From positions 744,001 through 808,000 of the forward strand of contig CAVRVS010000001.1 of the NCBI GenBank assembly GCA_963724705.1: DNA of 64,000 bases, in the 5' to 3' direction. The number at the start of each line of letters is the position of its first letter. The first letter of the stretch is position 1. Under the pieces are notes generated by a model. The model saw only the letters and a list, made by a program, of their open reading frames with translations. It ran no database searches and was not told the origin of the DNA. The stretch comes from DASQPR01 sp963724705 (GTDB taxonomy: Bacteria > Actinomycetota > Actinomycetes > Mycobacteriales > Micromonosporaceae). Positions 60,880-64,000 of this stretch are shown piece by piece. Made by a program: the position numbers and the translations under genes.

Positions 60880-62728
60880 ATGCCCGACTTGCGTTCGAAG
60901 ACGTCCACGCACGGCCGCATGATGGCCGGCGCCCGCGCGCTGTGGCGGGCCACCGGGATGACCGACGACGACTTCGGCAAGCCGATCGTGGCCATCGCCA
61001 ACAGCTTCACGCAGTTCGTCCCCGGCCACGTACACCTGCGCAACATGGGCGCCCTGGTCGCCGACGCCGTGGCCGAGGCCGGCGGTGTCGGCCGTGAGTT
61101 CAACACGATCGCGGTCGACGACGGCATCGCCATGGGCCACGGCGGCATGCTGTACTCGCTGCCAAGCCGCGAACTGATCGCCGACGCCGTCGAGTACATG
61201 GTCAACGCGCACTGCGCGGATGCACTCGTCTGCATCTCGAACTGTGACAAGATCACGCCCGGCATGCTGATCGCCGCGTTGCGGCTCAACATCCCGACCG
61301 TCTTCGTGTCCGGCGGACCGATGGAGGCGGGCAAGACGATCGCCATCGAGGGCGTCGTACATTCGCGGATCGACCTCATCGACGCGATGATCGCATCGTC
61401 GAACGAGTCGGTGACCGACGACCAGCTCGGGGCGATCGAACGTTCCGCGTGCCCGACCTGCGGCTCGTGCTCGGGCATGTTCACCGCGAACTCGATGAAC
61501 TGCCTGACCGAGGCGATCGGCCTGGCGCTGCCGGGCAACGGTTCGACACTGGCCACGCACGCATCCCGCAAGGCCCTGTTCGAGCGGGCCGGTGGGCTCG
61601 TCGTCGACCTGGCCAAGCGGTATTACGAGGACGACGACGCCTCGGTGCTGCCGCGCGCGATCGCGAGTCGCGAAGCATTCGAGAACGCGGTCGCGCTCGA
61701 CGTCGCCATGGGCGGCTCGACGAACACCGTGCTGCACCTGCTCGCGGCGGCCCGGGAGGCCGAGCTGGACTTCCACGTCGCCGACATCGACGCCGTCTCG
61801 CGCCGGGTGCCGTGCCTGGCCAAGGTCGCGCCGAACACGCCGAAGTACCACATGGAGGACGTACACCGGGCCGGCGGCATCCCGGCGATCCTGGGCGAAC
61901 TCGACCGGGCCGGGCTGTTGCACCGCAACGTGACCACGGTGCACTCGCCGACCGTGGACGAGTGGCTGTCCACGTGGGACGTGCGCGGCGATGCTCCGTC
62001 GCCGGACGCGCTCGAGCTGTTCCACGCGGCGCCCGGCGGCGTACGGACGACCGAGCCGTTCTCGACCACTAACCGCTGGGATCGGCTGGACACCGACGCG
62101 TCCGACGGTTGCATCCGCGATCTGGCCCATGCGTACACCGCCGATGGCGGCCTCGCGATCCTGCACGGCAACCTGGCCGTCGACGGATGCGTGGTCAAGA
62201 CGGCCGGCGTCAGCGAGGACGTCTGGACGTTCTCCGGACCGGCCAAGGTCTACGAGTCCCAGGAGGCGGCCGCATCCGGCATCCTCGGCGACCAGATCAA
62301 GCCCGGCGACGTGGTGGTCATCCGGTACGAGGGCCCGAAGGGCGGCCCCGGCATGCAGGAGATGCTCTACCCGACGTCGTTCCTCAAGGGACGCGGTCTC
62401 GGCAAGGCGTGCGCGCTCGTGACCGATGGTCGGTTCTCCGGCGGCACGTCCGGGCTGTCCATCGGCCACATCTCCCCCGAGGCGGCGGCCGGTGGCACGA
62501 TCGCCCTCGTCGAGGACGGCGACATCGTCGAGATCGATATCCCGAACCGATCGCTACGCCTCGCCGTTGCCGACGATGTGCTCGACGCCCGCCGGGTCGC
62601 TCAGGAGAAGCGGGATCGGCCGTACACGCCGGTCGATCGGGAACGCGTGGTGTCGGCGGCGCTTGCGGGCGTACGCGTCGATGACCACGAGCGCCTCGGA
62701 CGGTGCGTACCGGCGCGTGCCGGAATAG
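60880..62728 (+). CDS. ilvD: dihydroxy-acid dehydratase, one-base frameshift near the end
   Basis: IlvD dehydrates dihydroxy-isovalerate and dihydroxy-methylvalerate; Fe-S enzyme. From ATG 60880 (MPDLRSKTSTHGRMMAGARA) the sequence follows the ~616-residue E. coli type closely: TQFVPGHVHLRNMG, SNCDKITPGM, SACPTCGSCSGMFTANSMNC and DGRFSGGTSGLSIGH. After RERVVSAAL (62663-62665) the expected RAYASMTTSASDGAYRR lies in the +1 frame and stops at 62728. Total length is 3n+1; repaired product 615 residues. As written, the reading frame instead runs on to 62889 with an unrelated tail. A single extra T in CTTGCGG would explain it. Confidence 0.93.
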
Positions 62729-62761
62729 CGGCTTTCCGACTGATCCGGCTTGGGCGAGCCT

Positions 62762-62777
62762 CCCGCCCCACGGCGGG
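62762..62777 (+). terminator. short terminator hairpin after ilvD
   Basis: CCCGCC (62762-62767) pairs with GGCGGG (62772-62777), followed by TTTG, 33 bases after the corrected ilvD stop. Its place agrees with ilvD ending at 62728 rather than 62889. Confidence 0.55.
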
Positions 62778-62798
62778 TTTGCCCCCGACGATGGACAG

Positions 62799-63308
62799 AT
62801 GCAAGAGACCGCGGCCGAACTCGCCGCCCTTCAGGAGCTGCTCGATCGGTCCGCCGCAACGCGCAACGCGCACCTGCTCGCGATCATGACGCCCCAGCGG
62901 CGGCTGTCGGCCGGACAGATCGTCACCGCGCTGACCGGCATGCATGTCTTGGTCGTGGCGACCGTGACGTCGGCCGGCGAACCCCGCACGAGTTGCCTCG
63001 ACGGACATTTCCTGCACGGCCGGTGGGTGTTCAGTACCGGAGCGAAAGCGCTCAAGGCCCGTCACATCAAGGCGCGCCCGGCGGTCAGCGCTACGTACGT
63101 CGACGGAGAACGCATCGCGGTCTTCACCCACGGCCGAGCCGACTACATCACCTCGGCCTCGCCCGACTTCGGGCCGCTCGACGCGTACTTCACCGGCTAC
63201 TACGGTTCGTCGCCGACGACGTGGGATCCCGAGATCGTGTTCTTCCGACTCCAGCCGACCTGGATGCTCGGGTACGCCGCCGACGCCGAGTCACTACCGG
63301 ATCACTGA
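62799..63308 (+). CDS. pyridoxamine-phosphate-oxidase-like flavin split-barrel protein
   Basis: 169 residues from ATG 62799 (MQETAAELAALQELLDRSAA). A short N-terminal helix pair is followed by the FMN-binding split barrel: HVLVVATVTSAGEPRTSCLD, GRWVFSTGAKALKARHIKAR and RPAVSATYVDGERIAVFTHG. This is the PNPOx-like/F420-dependent reductase superfamily; the cofactor could be FMN, F420 or haem, and the presence of cofC in the window makes F420 possible. Substrate unknown. It stands between ilvD and glyA. Confidence 0.82.
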   Translation: MQETAAELAALQELLDRSAATRNAHLLAIMTPQRRLSAGQIVTALTGMHVLVVATVTSAGEPRTSCLDGHFLHGRWVFSTGAKALKARHIKARPAVSATYVDGERIAVFTHGRADYITSASPDFGPLDAYFTGYYGSSPTTWDPEIVFFRLQPTWMLGYAADAESLPDH

Positions 63309-63356
63309 GTTGGCATGTCGCGGACTGATCATGATCAACAGATCCGGTAGCATCGA

Positions 63357-63468
63357 AGGGTCACGCGACTGGCGCAACACCGATGCGTAGCGACGCCGCG
63401 CATCAGAGGGTGGATAACCACCGGGGAGCGACGAGAGACCGCGCACCGCGCGCCTGGGTGCCCGGCCA
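63357..63468 (+). ncRNA. ZTP (pfl) riboswitch upstream of glyA
   Basis: Conserved elements in order: GGGTCACGCGACTGGCG (63358 onward), then a variable stem, GTGGATAACCACCGGGGAGCG (63410-63430, hairpin plus the GGGGAGC core), and CCGCGCGCCTGGG (63446-63458), which pairs back in the pfl pseudoknot. The class binds ZTP/ZMP, an alarm for low 10-formyl-THF, and turns on folate and purine genes. A small GCC/GGC hairpin just before AAAGGGGA suggests control of glyA translation. Confidence 0.88.
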
Positions 63469-63487
63469 TCTGGCAAAGGGGATCGCC

Positions 63488-64000
63488 GTGCACGTACCAC
63501 CAATTCCACACCTCACCGCCGAAGACCCGCAGCTCGCCATGCTGATCGAGGGCGAGGCCGCGCGCCAGCACGACAAGCTACGCATGATCCCGTCGGAGAA
63601 CTACGTGTCCGAGGCCGTGCTCGAAGCGACCGGCACGGTGCTCACGAACAAATACTCCGAGGGGTACGCGACCAAGCGCTACTACGAGGGCCAGCAGTTC
63701 GTGGACCCGATCGAGCAGCTCGCCGTCGCGCGAGCGACCGAACTCTTCGGCGTTGACCACGCGAACGTCCAGCCGTACTCGGGCTCGCCGGCCAACCTCG
63801 CCGTGTACCTCGCCTTCGCCACGCCCGGCGACACGTTCCTGTCGCTGGAGCTCGCCCACGGCGGCCACCTCACCCACGGCTCACCGGTGTCGGCCACCGG
63901 CAAGTGGTTCCATCCGGTCCACTACGGCGTCGACCAGGCCACCGGTCGCATCGACATGAACCGGGTACGCGAGATCGCCCTGGCCGAGCGCCCGAAGATG
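63488..64000 (+). CDS. glyA: serine hydroxymethyltransferase, N-terminal part
   Basis: GlyA converts serine and tetrahydrofolate to glycine and methylene-THF. The first 171 codons are present; the gene runs off the right edge (full length ~430). GTG 63488 with AAAGGGG about eight bases upstream. Recognisable blocks: MIPSENYVSEAV near 35 (family: LIASENF/Y), TNKYSEGYATKRYYEGQQFV, NVQPYSGSPANLAVYLA and GDTFLSLELAHGGHLTHGSP. The ZTP riboswitch directly upstream ties its expression to one-carbon demand. Confidence 0.95.
   Translation, partial: MHVPPIPHLTAEDPQLAMLIEGEAARQHDKLRMIPSENYVSEAVLEATGTVLTNKYSEGYATKRYYEGQQFVDPIEQLAVARATELFGVDHANVQPYSGSPANLAVYLAFATPGDTFLSLELAHGGHLTHGSPVSATGKWFHPVHYGVDQATGRIDMNRVREIALAERPKM

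Noticed and set aside
58318..62469. 1383-codon minus-strand frame
   Set aside because: Only the part downstream of GTG 60684 is the GGDEF-EAL protein; the upstream 595 codons are antisense to ilvD.

Overview
The window is a gene-dense, high-GC stretch of an Actinomycetota chromosome. Evidence for that assignment: the rnc-rpmF-DUF177-SepIVA-coaD-rsmD-recG order, the actinobacterial families DUF3515 and SepIVA, an F420-pathway CofC/FbiD, an NdgR-type IclR regulator divergent from leuCD, a HupB with a Lys/Ala/Thr tail, and frequent GTG/TTG starts. I cannot name the genus from sequence alone. Both window edges cut genes: a TMEM175-like channel on the left and glyA on the right.

Bases 1-20,600 are mainly on the minus strand and hold the chromosome-maintenance and translation block. 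In transcription order it runs thiL, GNAT, Nudix (rpmB is divergent), FakA-like kinase, recG, rsmD, coaD, sepIVA, DUF177, rpmF, rnc, a PIG-V-like mannosyltransferase, mutM, a small coiled-coil protein, smc and a HAD hydrolase. A PelF-like glycosyltransferase and an Excalibur protein interrupt it on the plus strand. Bases 20,900-29,900 hold an Lrp RAM-domain protein, DUF3515, ddl, an AAA+/TPR gene pair, a Cys/Met PLP lyase, gpsA, plsC and cofC. Bases 30,000-35,300 form a polyphosphate/nucleotide cluster (ppk1, CYTH-CHAD, MutT1-like), closed by a strong bidirectional terminator opposite hupB.

The right half is dominated by branched-chain amino acid synthesis: leuD, leuC and divergent ndgR, then tRNA-Glu and tRNA-Gln, cimA, ilvE, leuB, ilvC-ilvN-ilvB and ilvD. 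Together they supply citramalate synthase, isopropylmalate isomerase and dehydrogenase, acetohydroxyacid synthase, isomeroreductase, dehydratase and the aminotransferase; leuA is not in view. cimA and ilvB each carry a leader peptide, an adjacent hairpin and a U-tailed terminator, so attenuation is the likely control. A ZTP (pfl) riboswitch precedes glyA. A two-component system beside a His/Asp-rich secreted protein and a GGDEF-EAL protein lie between these operons.

Three genes (AAA ATPase, DUF3352 protein, ilvD) are intact except for exactly one extra base each. The N-terminal region of ppk1 looks as if it holds two more. Errors in the assembled sequence are the simplest explanation, but the pattern deserves a read-level check. 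Non-coding structure includes a 77-bp tandem repeat (21806-21994), a 69-bp direct repeat with an internal stem-loop (17927-18074), paired 19-bp palindromes (13837-13897) and several long perfect hairpins. I found no CRISPR array, intact insertion sequence, prophage or clearly novel defence system.
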